From Archangium primigenium (lineage in GTDB: Bacteria > Myxococcota > Myxococcia > Myxococcales > Myxococcaceae), in contig NZ_JADWYI010000001.1 of NCBI RefSeq assembly GCF_016904885.1, positions 1,612,001 through 1,676,000 on the forward strand: a stretch of DNA of 64,000 nt. The letters run 5' to 3'. Below the pieces are notes generated by a model, which was not told the DNA's origin, did no database searches, and saw only the letters and a program-made list of their open reading frames with translations. Below, piece by piece: positions 44,683 through 52,412 of this stretch. Numbering within the stretch: the stretch's first letter is position 1; every line of letters starts with the position of its first letter. The translations under genes and the position numbers were made by a program.

Positions 44683-45041
44683 TCGTCCTCCCGGCGCCGA
44701 CGCGCCATGACCAATCCCACGCCCACCAGGGCCAGGGTATCCACCGGCCCCAACAAACACCCCACCCGCTCCGCCTCGCGGATGCCCGTGTAGCGGCACC
44801 GGCCCTGGGAGCAGCTGAAGCGCGCCGTGCAGTCCGCCGTGCTCCGGCAGGCGCCTCCGGGCCGCCCCAGGTTGTCCTCGTCCTCCGGGAGGTTGGGCAC
44901 CTCGCCGCCCATGCCGCCATCGGGGAAGGAATACCCGCCATCCTCCTGCTGGGACTGCGCCCGCGCCCCGAGGGGCTGCAGCAGGCAGAAGAGGAGCGCG
45001 AGACGGAAGAGGGGCGTGGGCACGCGAACGGAGGGCTTCAT
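44679..45041 (-). CDS. Small secreted protein with MYXO-CTERM-like tail
   Basis: The ATG at 45041 gives 120 residues with a Sec signal (VRVPTPLFRLALLFCLLQPLGARA), a Glu/Gly-rich middle (EDGGYSFPDGGMGGE) and a Cys-rich patch (GACRSTADCTARFSCSQGRC). The C-terminus is Cys 98, then a hydrophobic stretch (LALVGVGLVMA) and an RRRRE cluster. This Cys-helix-Arg layout resembles MYXO-CTERM sorting tails, although the Gly/Ser-rich spacer is short. It overlaps the methyltransferase start by four bases. Function unknown. Confidence 0.7.
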   Translation of the reverse strand: MKPSVRVPTPLFRLALLFCLLQPLGARAQSQQEDGGYSFPDGGMGGEVPNLPEDEDNLGRPGGACRSTADCTARFSCSQGRCRYTGIREAERVGCLLGPVDTLALVGVGLVMARRRREDE

Positions 45042-45152
45042 GGGGGCTCGGGGGGAGTGCGACCGCAACCTATCCGTCCGGCGACTGGGATGCATCATTG
45101 GGAAGACAAGCACTTCACGGGCCGCGGGCTTGTGGCTAGGGTGTGGCCCCCG

Positions 45153-46544
45153 ATGGCCCCCCGAATCCTCGTTGTCGATGACCATGCGGAGTTCCTCTCG
45201 CTCCTCGTTCAACTCCTCGAAGACGCGGGGTATGAGGCGGTGGGGTCGGGCCGGGGCGCACATGCGCTCGAGTCCGCGCGCAACCAGCCGCCCGCGATCG
45301 CGGTGATCGATCTGCTGCTGCCCGACATGACCGGACATCAGCTGGCCGATGCCCTGCGCAAGAACCAGCCCGACCTGCCGCTCATCTTCATCACCGGCGT
45401 GTTCAAGGGCGGCAAGCACGCCATGGACGCCCGGCAGAAGTACGCCGTGGCCGATTACTTCGAGAAGCCCTTCGACGCCGCGCGGCTCCTGGACGCCGTG
45501 CGCAAGCTCGCCGACGCGGACAAGGACGCCGCGGCGGCCGTGCCCCGCACGGGCTCCTTCGACGACGTGGAGCTCGACATCGACGTGGACGAGGAGGGCT
45601 TCGAGGATCCGCTGGAGCTCACCGGCTACATCAAGGTGACGGGCGACAACCTCACCACGGAGATCCGCGGGGCGAACCTCACCGCGGCGCCCCTGCCCAA
45701 GCCGCCCCCGCCGCCCGTGGCCGCGCCGCCCGTGGCCGCGCCCCGGGTCGCCGCGCCGCCGCCCGTGGCCGCGCCGTTCGTGGCGGGACCGCCCGTGGCC
45801 GCGCCGCCGCCGCCTCCGGGCGTGGCCTCGGCCCGGCCCGCGGGCCACCGCCGGGGCGCGCTCAAGGACAACCTGCCCGCCCTCGTCACCGCCTTCTACC
45901 TGGCGGGCGAGACGGGCGAGCTGGGCGTGCAGCGCGGCCAGGTGAAGAAGGTCGTCTACTTCGAGCGGGGCATGCCCGTGTTCGCCCTGTCCAACCTGAT
46001 GGCGGACCGCTTCGGGCCCTTCCTCGTGCGCGTGGGGAAGATCACCCCGGCCCAGCTCGAGGAGGTCGCCGCCCTGGCCACCGCGAGCGGACGGCGCACG
46101 GGCGACGTGCTCATCGAGCGCGGCCTGCTCAAGGACTCCGAGCGGATGTACTACGTGGGCCAGCAGGTCAAGGCCATCATCTACTCGCTCTTCGCGTGGG
46201 AGGACGGCTCCTACGTCATGAGCTTCAAGGAGAAGGCCAGCGCGGAGTCCATCAAGCTGGACGTGCACCCGGGCAGCCTCATCCTCCGCGGCGTCAAGAA
46301 GCTCTACAAGCCCGAGCGCCTGCGCACGATGATCCGCCCCGAGGAGCGGCTGTTCCCCGCGGAGGCCCCGTCCTACGCGCTCGCGGAGCTGCAGCTGGAG
46401 AAGTGGGAGACGGAGCTGCTGCCCCGCGTGGACGGCCAGCGCACCGTGGGCGAGCTGCTCGCCCTGGCCCAGCGCCCCGAGCCCGTGGTGCAGGGCTTCC
46501 TCGTGGCGCTCATCGCCCTGGGCGTGCTGGAGCGGCGCGCCTAG
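45153..46544 (+). CDS. Response regulator with PATAN/DUF4388 output domain
   Basis: The start at 45153 gives 463 residues. The receiver domain (1-125) has Asp-Asp 9-10, phospho-acceptor Asp 53 in VIDLLLPDMTG, Thr 81 and Lys 105 in FEKPFD. An acidic stretch (DVELDIDVDEEGFEDPLEL) and a Pro/Ala-Val linker (about 185-225, repeated VAAP units) follow. The C-terminal half resembles a PATAN/DUF4388 module (GALKDNLPALVTAFYLAGETGELGV), found in myxobacterial regulators. It is probably a signalling protein with no DNA-binding domain. Its stop overlaps that of the convergent metal transporter gene by four bases. Confidence 0.88.
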   Translation: MAPRILVVDDHAEFLSLLVQLLEDAGYEAVGSGRGAHALESARNQPPAIAVIDLLLPDMTGHQLADALRKNQPDLPLIFITGVFKGGKHAMDARQKYAVADYFEKPFDAARLLDAVRKLADADKDAAAAVPRTGSFDDVELDIDVDEEGFEDPLELTGYIKVTGDNLTTEIRGANLTAAPLPKPPPPPVAAPPVAAPRVAAPPPVAAPFVAGPPVAAPPPPPGVASARPAGHRRGALKDNLPALVTAFYLAGETGELGVQRGQVKKVVYFERGMPVFALSNLMADRFGPFLVRVGKITPAQLEEVAALATASGRRTGDVLIERGLLKDSERMYYVGQQVKAIIYSLFAWEDGSYVMSFKEKASAESIKLDVHPGSLILRGVKKLYKPERLRTMIRPEERLFPAEAPSYALAELQLEKWETELLPRVDGQRTVGELLALAQRPEPVVQGFLVALIALGVLERRA

Positions 46545-47188
46545 CCGGACAGGCGGCTGACGATCCAGAACAGGCCGAGCGCCGCGGAGACTGCGGCCAC
46601 CGAGCGCTGCAGCCGCTCGGCCACGCGCGAGCCCACGCGCGCCAGGCCCTCGCCGAACACGAGCCCCACCGCGCCCATGCCCAACAGGATGCCGAGCGCG
46701 AAGCCCGGCAGGTACGTCCACCCGGACGTGCGCAGGCTGCCGCCCACGAGCAGCGGGGGCAGCGCGAGCAACAGGGCGCGCACGCCGCTGAAGGCCATGA
46801 GCGCGCCCGCGGCCGTCGTCACCCGCTCGTGCCGGTGATCGTGCGGCTCGTGGGTGTGACCTGGCAGGTGGGGGTGGCCGTGGCGCAGCACGTTGGGCGA
46901 CAGGAAGGCGGCCACGGCGATGGCCACCAGCACCGCGCCGCCGAAGATCTCCGCCCAGCGCTCGAACGCCTCGGAGAGCACCACGCCCGTCATGAGGCAG
47001 AAGGTGGCGAGGCTGGCGAGCACCGCCGCGTGGCCGATGGCGAAGCGCAGCGCCACCATCAGCGTGGCCCGGCGCCGGTTGGGCCCCAGGGTACCGAGCG
47101 TGGCCATGGCGGCGCAGTGGTCCGGCCCGACCGCGTGGAGCAACCCCTGACCCAGACCGAACACGAACGCGAAGAGAAGAGGCGGCAC
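46541..47188 (-). CDS. NicO/UreH-type metal transporter with His-rich loop
   Basis: The 215-residue membrane protein has six or so helices and the HAVGPDHCAAM motif at residue 18, where the His/Asp residues of the H-A-x-x-P-D-H signature of nickel/cobalt transporters occur. A second segment, RFAIGHAAVL, follows near 48. A cytoplasmic or periplasmic loop near residues 103-120 is extremely His-rich (HGHPHLPGHTHEPHDHRH). It likely exports or imports Ni, Co or another divalent metal across the inner membrane. It faces a His-rich lipoprotein gene 65 bases away. Confidence 0.85.
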   Translation of the reverse strand: MPPLLFAFVFGLGQGLLHAVGPDHCAAMATLGTLGPNRRRATLMVALRFAIGHAAVLASLATFCLMTGVVLSEAFERWAEIFGGAVLVAIAVAAFLSPNVLRHGHPHLPGHTHEPHDHRHERVTTAAGALMAFSGVRALLLALPPLLVGGSLRTSGWTYLPGFALGILLGMGAVGLVFGEGLARVGSRVAERLQRSVAAVSAALGLFWIVSRLSG

Positions 47189-47253
47189 GAGGGTTCACCC
47201 TATACCGTCCGTCCCGCCCGAGGCCAGTGAGGAGGCTCGGAGGAGATCCGTTC

Positions 47254-47634
47254 GTGTCCGCGACCTTTCGATTCCGTCCCCTCCTGCTGCTGGCCCTGCT
47301 GAGCGCCGGCTGTCCGCGCGACACGGGCCCGGAGCGGCTCGCGCGTGCGCAGGCCTCCTACCAGGCCCTGGTCGAGCAGGGGGTTCCCCCCTCGGATCCC
47401 CGCTGGGAGGCCATCATCACCGAGTTCGAGGCCGTCCCGCGCGACTCCCCGGTCTGGCCCGAGGCGGAAAAGCGCATCGCCACGCTCAAGCAACTGCACG
47501 CCACCCCGCTGCCCCGTCGGCCCCTGTCCCGGCCCGGGGAGCCCGATGGCGGCTCGCTGTCCCTGGACGAGCACGGCCGCCCGCTGGGGCAGGACCATGC
47601 CGGTCACGATCACGGCCCCGACGCGCCCAGGTGA
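47254..47634 (+). CDS. His-rich lipoprotein (hypothetical)
   Basis: I chose the GTG at 47254 because AGGAG lies 8 bases upstream; a GTG at 47227 would add nine residues. The 126-residue product starts VSATFRFRPLLLLALLSAGC, a lipoprotein signal. The mature part has a short helical domain (LARAQASYQALVEQG) and ends DEHGRPLGQDHAGHDHG, with four His in the last 20 residues. It is divergent from the His-rich NicO-type transporter gene, and a shared metal-related role is an inference. Confidence 0.7.
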   Translation: MSATFRFRPLLLLALLSAGCPRDTGPERLARAQASYQALVEQGVPPSDPRWEAIITEFEAVPRDSPVWPEAEKRIATLKQLHATPLPRRPLSRPGEPDGGSLSLDEHGRPLGQDHAGHDHGPDAPR

Positions 47635-47688
47635 CTTCAAAAGTCGGGCTTGCGGCGGCGCGCGGATGGGTTATCCACTGGCCTCGCC

Positions 47689-48243
47689 ATGGCCCTTCCC
47701 CCGACCGACAGCCCCGCTCCCGACTTCCGCCTGCAGGATCAGCACGGCCACGACGTGACGCTCGCCCAGTTCCGGGGCCGGCACGTGGTGCTCTACTTCT
47801 ACCCCAAGGACAACACCCCGGGCTGTACCCAGGAGGCGTGTGACTTCCGGGACGAGCACTCGGCGCTCCAGGCGGCCGGGGCCGTGGTGCTGGGCGTGTC
47901 CCCGGACGACCTCAAGAGCCACCAGAAGTTCGCCACGAAGTTCTCCCTGCCCTTCTCGCTGCTCGCGGACCCCGCGCACGCGGTGTGCGAGGCCTACGGC
48001 GTCTGGGGCGAGAAGTCCCTCTATGGCCGCACCTTCCTGGGCGTCACCCGGGCCACCTTCCTCATCGGCCCGAAGGGCGAGGTGGTGCGCGTGTGGCCCA
48101 AGGTGAAGGTCGCGGGCCACGTGGGGGAGATCCTCCAGGTGCTCCGGGGCGAGGAGGCCGAGGCCCCCGCCACGAAGCCCAAGGCCGTGGGCAAGAGCCC
48201 CCCGCGCAAGAGCCCCGCGCGAAAGACGCCTTCCCGGAATTGA
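47689..48243 (+). CDS. bcp: Peroxiredoxin, Bcp/PrxQ type, with basic C-terminal tail
   Basis: The ATG at 47689 gives 184 residues. The thioredoxin-fold enzyme has peroxidatic Cys in the YFYPKDNTPGCTQEACDFRD region, with the second Cys five residues later as in PrxQ proteins with an intrahelix pair. GVSPDDLKSHQKFATKFSLPF and LIGPKGEVVRVW complete the core. It reduces peroxides in the cytoplasm or cell envelope. The last 32 residues (KPKAVGKSPPRKSPARKTPS) are basic and rich in Ser/Pro, which is not usual for Bcp. Confidence 0.92.
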   Translation: MALPPTDSPAPDFRLQDQHGHDVTLAQFRGRHVVLYFYPKDNTPGCTQEACDFRDEHSALQAAGAVVLGVSPDDLKSHQKFATKFSLPFSLLADPAHAVCEAYGVWGEKSLYGRTFLGVTRATFLIGPKGEVVRVWPKVKVAGHVGEILQVLRGEEAEAPATKPKAVGKSPPRKSPARKTPSRN

Positions 48244-48340
48244 GCCGCGAGCCAGCCCTCGCTCGCCCGCCCGCCGCTACCCGCCGCCCCCCCGCATGGC
48301 CATCCCTGTTCTCACGGGATGGACCGACGACGGAGGCCGT

Positions 48341-48784
48341 ATGCGCAAGATGGGATGGAAGTGGATGGGTCTGGGGGCGCTCGCGGGCGCGGTGATGCTG
48401 TCGGCCTGTGGGGACGACGGCGGCCGCAAGTGGGCGATGACCGCCCAGGACGACTACCTGCCCGACCACGCCCAGGCGGAGGGCACGGGCGGCTCGGGCA
48501 TGGCGAAGGACACGCGCGCCGAGTCCCTGTGGCTCAAGCAGGACTTCCGCGTGCCCTATGCGCCGGACGACATGGCCGCGCTCGTGGCGCCCAACCTAGG
48601 CACCGGCAAGGCCCTGCGCGCCAACGCCCAGGGGGTCTGGGTCGAGGGCACCTACGCCGTGGAGATGGGCTCGGGCGCGCGCACCTCGGATGCGCCCTCC
48701 AGCGCCACCTTCCAGCCCCAGGAGCGCGCCGTCGGCAACTTCTCCACGCCGCGCAGCCTCCCCGAGCACAACAGCGGGAACTGA
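48341..48784 (+). CDS. Small lipoprotein 1 of 3 (hypothetical)
   Basis: The ATG at 48341 follows GGAGG by about 5 bases; 147 residues. The signal is MGWKWMGLGALAGAVMLSAC. The mature protein is polar, with AEGTGGSGMAKDT near residue 47, and lacks recognised domains. It is the first of three consecutive plus-strand lipoprotein genes; the other two share a Gly-Ser motif of the same type. Possibly a paralogous or functionally linked set. Confidence 0.7.
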   Translation: MRKMGWKWMGLGALAGAVMLSACGDDGGRKWAMTAQDDYLPDHAQAEGTGGSGMAKDTRAESLWLKQDFRVPYAPDDMAALVAPNLGTGKALRANAQGVWVEGTYAVEMGSGARTSDAPSSATFQPQERAVGNFSTPRSLPEHNSGN

Positions 48785-48949
48785 GTTTGTTCCGGGCTCC
48801 CTCCTCGGAGGGCAGCCGGGCGCTCGGGCCCCTGGTGGCGACCCGCTCGCTGGCCGGGGGACACACGGGTGCCCATCCCTAGAGACAGAGGATACGCCGG
48901 GCCGCGCGCCCGGCCGCGTCCGAACCAACACGAGACCTGGGAGACGACG

Positions 48950-49396
48950 ATGCGCCACGGTGGCTTGAGGAAGTGGATGACGTGGGGAGTGCTGACCGCG
49001 GCGATGGGCGGTCTCGTGGCGTGCAGCGATCTGCCGCACAACGCGGGCAACGACACCTACCGCCAGGGCTTCACGCGGCCCGAGAGCGTGCACCTGTACA
49101 ACGGCACCATCGTGGACAACCCCACGAGCATCGATCCCCGCACGCTCGACAAGCAGGGCGCTCAGAACAACTCCCTGAGCATGGACCTGGGCGAGAAGGC
49201 CCTGCGCGAGCGCCAGGGCGAGCCCGCCTACGGTGGCAGTGGTCCCGCGCCGACGCCGGGCGCCACGCCCTACAAGAGCCTCGGCGCGGAGGGCAGCATG
49301 TACGCGCCCTCCACCCAACTGCCCGCGTCGCAGAGCCTGCCGGGCCTCACGCCGGAGCCCGCCAACACGCACCCGTCCGGCGGCCTCAAGAAGTAG
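48950..49396 (+). CDS. Small lipoprotein 2 of 3 (hypothetical)
   Basis: The ATG at 48950 follows GGGAGA; 148 residues. The signal ends in GGLVAC. The mature region is polar and probably flexible (SDLPHNAGNDTYRQGF, YGGSGPAPTPGATPYKSL). No family is recognised. It shares a polar low-complexity style and a GGSG element with its two neighbours. The 165-base gap before it could hold its own promoter; I see no clear one. Confidence 0.7.
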   Translation: MRHGGLRKWMTWGVLTAAMGGLVACSDLPHNAGNDTYRQGFTRPESVHLYNGTIVDNPTSIDPRTLDKQGAQNNSLSMDLGEKALRERQGEPAYGGSGPAPTPGATPYKSLGAEGSMYAPSTQLPASQSLPGLTPEPANTHPSGGLKK

Positions 49397-49437
49397 CCGG
49401 ACCTCTTTCAACCCTTCGCCATCGAGGAGTGACCGTC

Positions 49438-49842
49438 ATGCGTGGAAACAACCGCAAGCTGTGGGCCGTGGGAGCGTTGGCGTCGGCCGCGCTGCTGTTC
49501 ACCGGGTGCAAGAGCGACTCGCGCGATCCCGATGAGATTCCCCGCATCCGGGTGGGCGGCGGCAAGTATGGCCCCGTGGGCGCGTACCCCGACAACGCCA
49601 ACAACGCCCAGACGGGCGCGGGCCACTCGGGCGACGTCTCCGGCACGGGCGGCTCGGGTCCCATTCGCGGCGACGAGGCCGTCCAGCAGCCCGAGCACGA
49701 GGCCCAGGAGCCGGGCGTGGAGGCCGGCACGGGTGGCTCGGGCAGTCAGAGCACGGGCACCATGGGCCAGGGCGTGACGGGCTCCGAGCAGCTCAAGGAA
49801 ACCCATACGCCCTCGGGCGGTGTGCCCGCGTCGGGGGACTAG
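49438..49842 (+). CDS. Small lipoprotein 3 of 3 (hypothetical)
   Basis: The ATG at 49438 follows GAGGAG with 8 bases between; 134 residues. The signal ends LFTGC. The mature chain is Gly/Ser/Asp-rich with two GTGGSG elements (SGTGGSGPIRGDE and AGTGGSGSQSTG), followed by a polar end. It is probably disordered. It sits 41 bases after lipoprotein 2 and is likely co-transcribed with it. It converges on nagZ, overlapping by four bases. Confidence 0.7.
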   Translation: MRGNNRKLWAVGALASAALLFTGCKSDSRDPDEIPRIRVGGGKYGPVGAYPDNANNAQTGAGHSGDVSGTGGSGPIRGDEAVQQPEHEAQEPGVEAGTGGSGSQSTGTMGQGVTGSEQLKETHTPSGGVPASGD

Positions 49843-50948
49843 ACCGGACGGGAGGCCAGCATCACCTCGGTGGGATCCTTCCCACTGACGCCGCTGGCCA
49901 GCCCCGCGGCGAGCGCCTGGTGCTCCGTGTCGCCGAGCGTCGCCACCCGATCCTCGGGGCCCCGTGTGAAGCGGGCCTCGAGTCGGGCCAGACGGCGGTG
50001 GGCCTCCTCGATGCGGGAGCGGGGCACCCGGCCGGACTCCACCGCGCGCACCAGCGCCTCGATGGCGTTCCGCTGGACGTCCGCGTTGTGGCAGACGAGG
50101 AACAGGTCCACTCCGGCCAGCGTGCCCTGCACCGCCGCCTCCTCCACGGAGTAGTGCTCGGCGATGGCCTTCATCTCCAGATCGTCGCTCACCAGCACGC
50201 CGTCGAAGCCCATTTCCTGGCGCAAGAGGCCCTGGAGCACGCGCGGGCTCATGGTGGCGGGCACCTGGGAATCCAACGCATCGAAGAGCACGTGCGCCGT
50301 CATCAGGGACGCGAGTCCCGCCTGGGCGAACGCCCGGAAGGGCACCAGCTCCACGCGGTGCAGGCGCTCCAGGTCATGCGGCAGCCGCGGCAGCGTCAGG
50401 TGGCTGTCCGTGGTGGTGTCGCCGTGTCCGGGGAAGTGCTTGCCGCACGAGGCCACGCCACCGGCCTCCAGTCCCCGGGCCATCGCCACGCCCAGGCGGC
50501 CCACCTCGTCCGGATCCCGGCTGAAGCTGCGGTCGCCGATGACGGGGTTGGCGGGGTTAGTGTCCACGTCGAGCACGGGCGCGAAGTTCCAATCGAAGCC
50601 CACCGCGCGCAACTCGTGCGCGAGCAGTCGGCCCACGCGCTCGGCGACCCCCAGGTCTCCCTGGAGTCCCAGCTCACGCAGCGTGGGCAGGGTGGTGAAG
50701 GGCGCGCCGCGCAGCCGTGCCACGCGGCCTCCCTCCTGGTCCACGGCGAGGGTGAAGGGCCGGCCCGCGCGGGATTTGATCTCCCGGCACAAGGCGGCCG
50801 TCTCCTGGGCGGTGCCCACGTTGCGCTTGAAGAGGATGGCCCCGAAGAGGCCCTCCTTCATCAGCGCGGCGAAGTCGTCGTCGATCCGGGGGCCGGGAAA
50901 GCCCACCATGAAGAGTCGGGCGCAGTCGCGGTAGAGGGCGGAGCTCAT
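49839..50948 (-). CDS. nagZ: Beta-N-acetylhexosaminidase NagZ (GH3)
   Basis: The 369-residue protein is a single-domain GH3 enzyme. The family motif KHFPGHGDTTTDSH is intact near residue 168, including the loop His, and the nucleophile Asp lies in GVLVSDDLEMKAI near residue 245. It removes N-acetylglucosamine from muropeptides during cell-wall recycling in the cytoplasm; no signal peptide is seen. It lies downstream of a chitosanase gene on the same strand, after 85 bases with two hairpins. Confidence 0.94.
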   Translation of the reverse strand: MSSALYRDCARLFMVGFPGPRIDDDFAALMKEGLFGAILFKRNVGTAQETAALCREIKSRAGRPFTLAVDQEGGRVARLRGAPFTTLPTLRELGLQGDLGVAERVGRLLAHELRAVGFDWNFAPVLDVDTNPANPVIGDRSFSRDPDEVGRLGVAMARGLEAGGVASCGKHFPGHGDTTTDSHLTLPRLPHDLERLHRVELVPFRAFAQAGLASLMTAHVLFDALDSQVPATMSPRVLQGLLRQEMGFDGVLVSDDLEMKAIAEHYSVEEAAVQGTLAGVDLFLVCHNADVQRNAIEALVRAVESGRVPRSRIEEAHRRLARLEARFTRGPEDRVATLGDTEHQALAAGLASGVSGKDPTEVMLASRPV

Positions 50949-50969
50949 AGGGGCCGCACCTTCGCATGA

Positions 50970-51027
50970 CCGCCACCCGGGTGGGGAGGTGGTGGCGGCG
51001 CGAAGGGGGCGGCTCGCCCGGCCGCCC
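50970..51027 (-). terminator. Two hairpins between chitosanase and nagZ genes
   Basis: CCGCCAC at 50970-50976 pairs with GTGGCGG at 50992-50998, and GGGCGGC at 51007-51013 pairs with GCCGCCC at 51021-51027 (7 bp each). They follow the chitosanase stop on the minus strand and precede nagZ, so they may terminate the chitosanase transcript. No T tracts are present. Confidence 0.4.
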
Positions 51028-51033
51028 GTCCAC

Positions 51034-52332
51034 TCAATTACAGGAGTAGGTGGACGACGACGGGGTGCTCCAGGTGCCGTCCGGGTTGATCTGCCGCACC
51101 GTGTAGCCGCTGGCGGGGTAGGTGGTGCCCCAGCAGTCGCGGGCGCGCACGTCGTTGCGCACGGCGGTGGAGAAGCTCCAGTTGCCCTGGCGGCGCAGCT
51201 TCTCGTAGACGGCGACGCGGTCCACCGCCTCGCGCCACGTCGAGTCGGCGTAGAGCACGTCCCGGCGCTTCTCGAGGAACTTCTGGAGGAAGGCGCTCTC
51301 GGTGATGCCGTTGGTGCCCACCGCGGGCGCCACCTGGGCGGAGTTGCCCAGGGCGTTGTTGGCCGCCTTGATGAAGGCGCTCAGCGAGCCGTGGTTGATG
51401 TACGCGTCGTAGAAGGCGGCCTTGGACAGCGCCGAGGTGAGGCCCCACTTCTTGGCCTCGTTGAGCGCGGGCGTGAAGTACAGCCGCTCGACCACCTGAT
51501 CCTGGCAGCTCTTGAAGTCCGCCTGGGTGGTGGCGTTGTTGTAGCTGGCGGCCCAGTCGCTCCGCCAGTTGCCGAGGCTGTCGAGCTCCGAGGTGCCCGC
51601 CTGGTTCTGGCCCGTGGACAGGAAGCGGTTGTTGATGGTGGTGAGGCCCGGCATGTACTTGGACATCAGGTTGCCCGAGGCGCGCAGGCTCCGGTAGCAC
51701 TCGATGACCTGGATGGCGTCGCCGGTGCCGGTGCAGAAGCCCGCGCGGCCGTTGGTGTACCCGCGCCCATCCCCGATGTTCTCCGCGTAGGCGTAGGCGA
51801 GCGCCGGGGTGTCGTTCTCCCAGATGCTCGTGAGGCCCTCGGCCACCTTGCGCTGCCCGGTGGTGAGGCCCGTGCTCGGCGGCGGGGTGGTGCCGCCACA
51901 GCTCGGATCGCTGATGCGCACACTGCCCGCGGTGAACGAGCTGCTGGAGGTGGTCGAGTAATAGAAGGTGTAGGAGGCGCCCGCGCCCACCGTGAGGCCC
52001 GTGGTGCGCGAGTACGTGCACGTGGTGCCGCTCTGGGTGTGCGTCCAGCCCGCCTCGTCGTGGTCACACGTCACGCCGCTGGGCACGGTGAAGGCCACCG
52101 TGGGGCTCGTCATGGCGGCGCTGCCCGTGTTCTTGAAGACGATCGTCCCCCAGTAGTCCGGGCCGTTGTAGGTGTTCGTCGTGACGCTGTACGCACAGTC
52201 CGCGCCCTGCTGGAGCGCGCCCGTGGACTCGTCGCCGAGCTCCCCGCCGCCCGCGCACCCGGCGAGCGCCGCGCCCATGCCCACCCACGCCAGCTTCCGC
52301 TTCACTTCCCGCCGATGCCCGCTCATGTCCAT
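51034..52332 (-). CDS. GH46 chitosanase lipoprotein with CBM2-like domain
   Basis: The 432-residue protein has a lipoprotein signal (lipobox LAGC, Cys 26). Residues 44-143 resemble a CBM2-type carbohydrate-binding domain (NTYNGPDYWGTIVFKN, with two Cys pairs), and a Thr/Pro linker follows. The GH46 domain has the catalytic Glu in IWENDTPALAY (Glu 172) and the catalytic Asp in NIGDGRGYTNGRAGFC (Asp 188), the pair used to cleave chitosan by inversion. The enzyme would act on extracellular chitosan, for example fungal wall material, fitting a predatory lifestyle. An ATG six bases downstream (52326) is an alternative start. Confidence 0.92.
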   Translation of the reverse strand: MDMSGHRREVKRKLAWVGMGAALAGCAGGGELGDESTGALQQGADCAYSVTTNTYNGPDYWGTIVFKNTGSAAMTSPTVAFTVPSGVTCDHDEAGWTHTQSGTTCTYSRTTGLTVGAGASYTFYYSTTSSSSFTAGSVRISDPSCGGTTPPPSTGLTTGQRKVAEGLTSIWENDTPALAYAYAENIGDGRGYTNGRAGFCTGTGDAIQVIECYRSLRASGNLMSKYMPGLTTINNRFLSTGQNQAGTSELDSLGNWRSDWAASYNNATTQADFKSCQDQVVERLYFTPALNEAKKWGLTSALSKAAFYDAYINHGSLSAFIKAANNALGNSAQVAPAVGTNGITESAFLQKFLEKRRDVLYADSTWREAVDRVAVYEKLRRQGNWSFSTAVRNDVRARDCWGTTYPASGYTVRQINPDGTWSTPSSSTYSCN

Positions 52333-52366
52333 GGGCGCAGGGTGAACGCCCGCCCGGGATTAATCA

Positions 52367-52394
52367 AGGAATACGGGTAAAATCATGTATTCCT
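52367..52394 (-). promoter_or_regulatory. Inverted repeat upstream of the chitosanase gene
   Basis: AGGAATAC at 52367-52374 and GTATTCCT at 52387-52394 are perfect inverted copies with a 12-base spacer. The element is 35 bases upstream of the chitosanase start, in a clearly AT-rich spacer. It could be an operator or a terminator for the BatA-type gene that ends at 52413. Confidence 0.45.
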
Positions 52395-52412
52395 GACTTC
52401 GCGGGCGGGGGG

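Noticed and set aside
44679-47324. A minus-strand frame of 881 codons
   Set aside because: Only its last 120 codons look like a real protein (the small secreted protein). The rest is antisense to the response regulator gene and has shadow-type composition.
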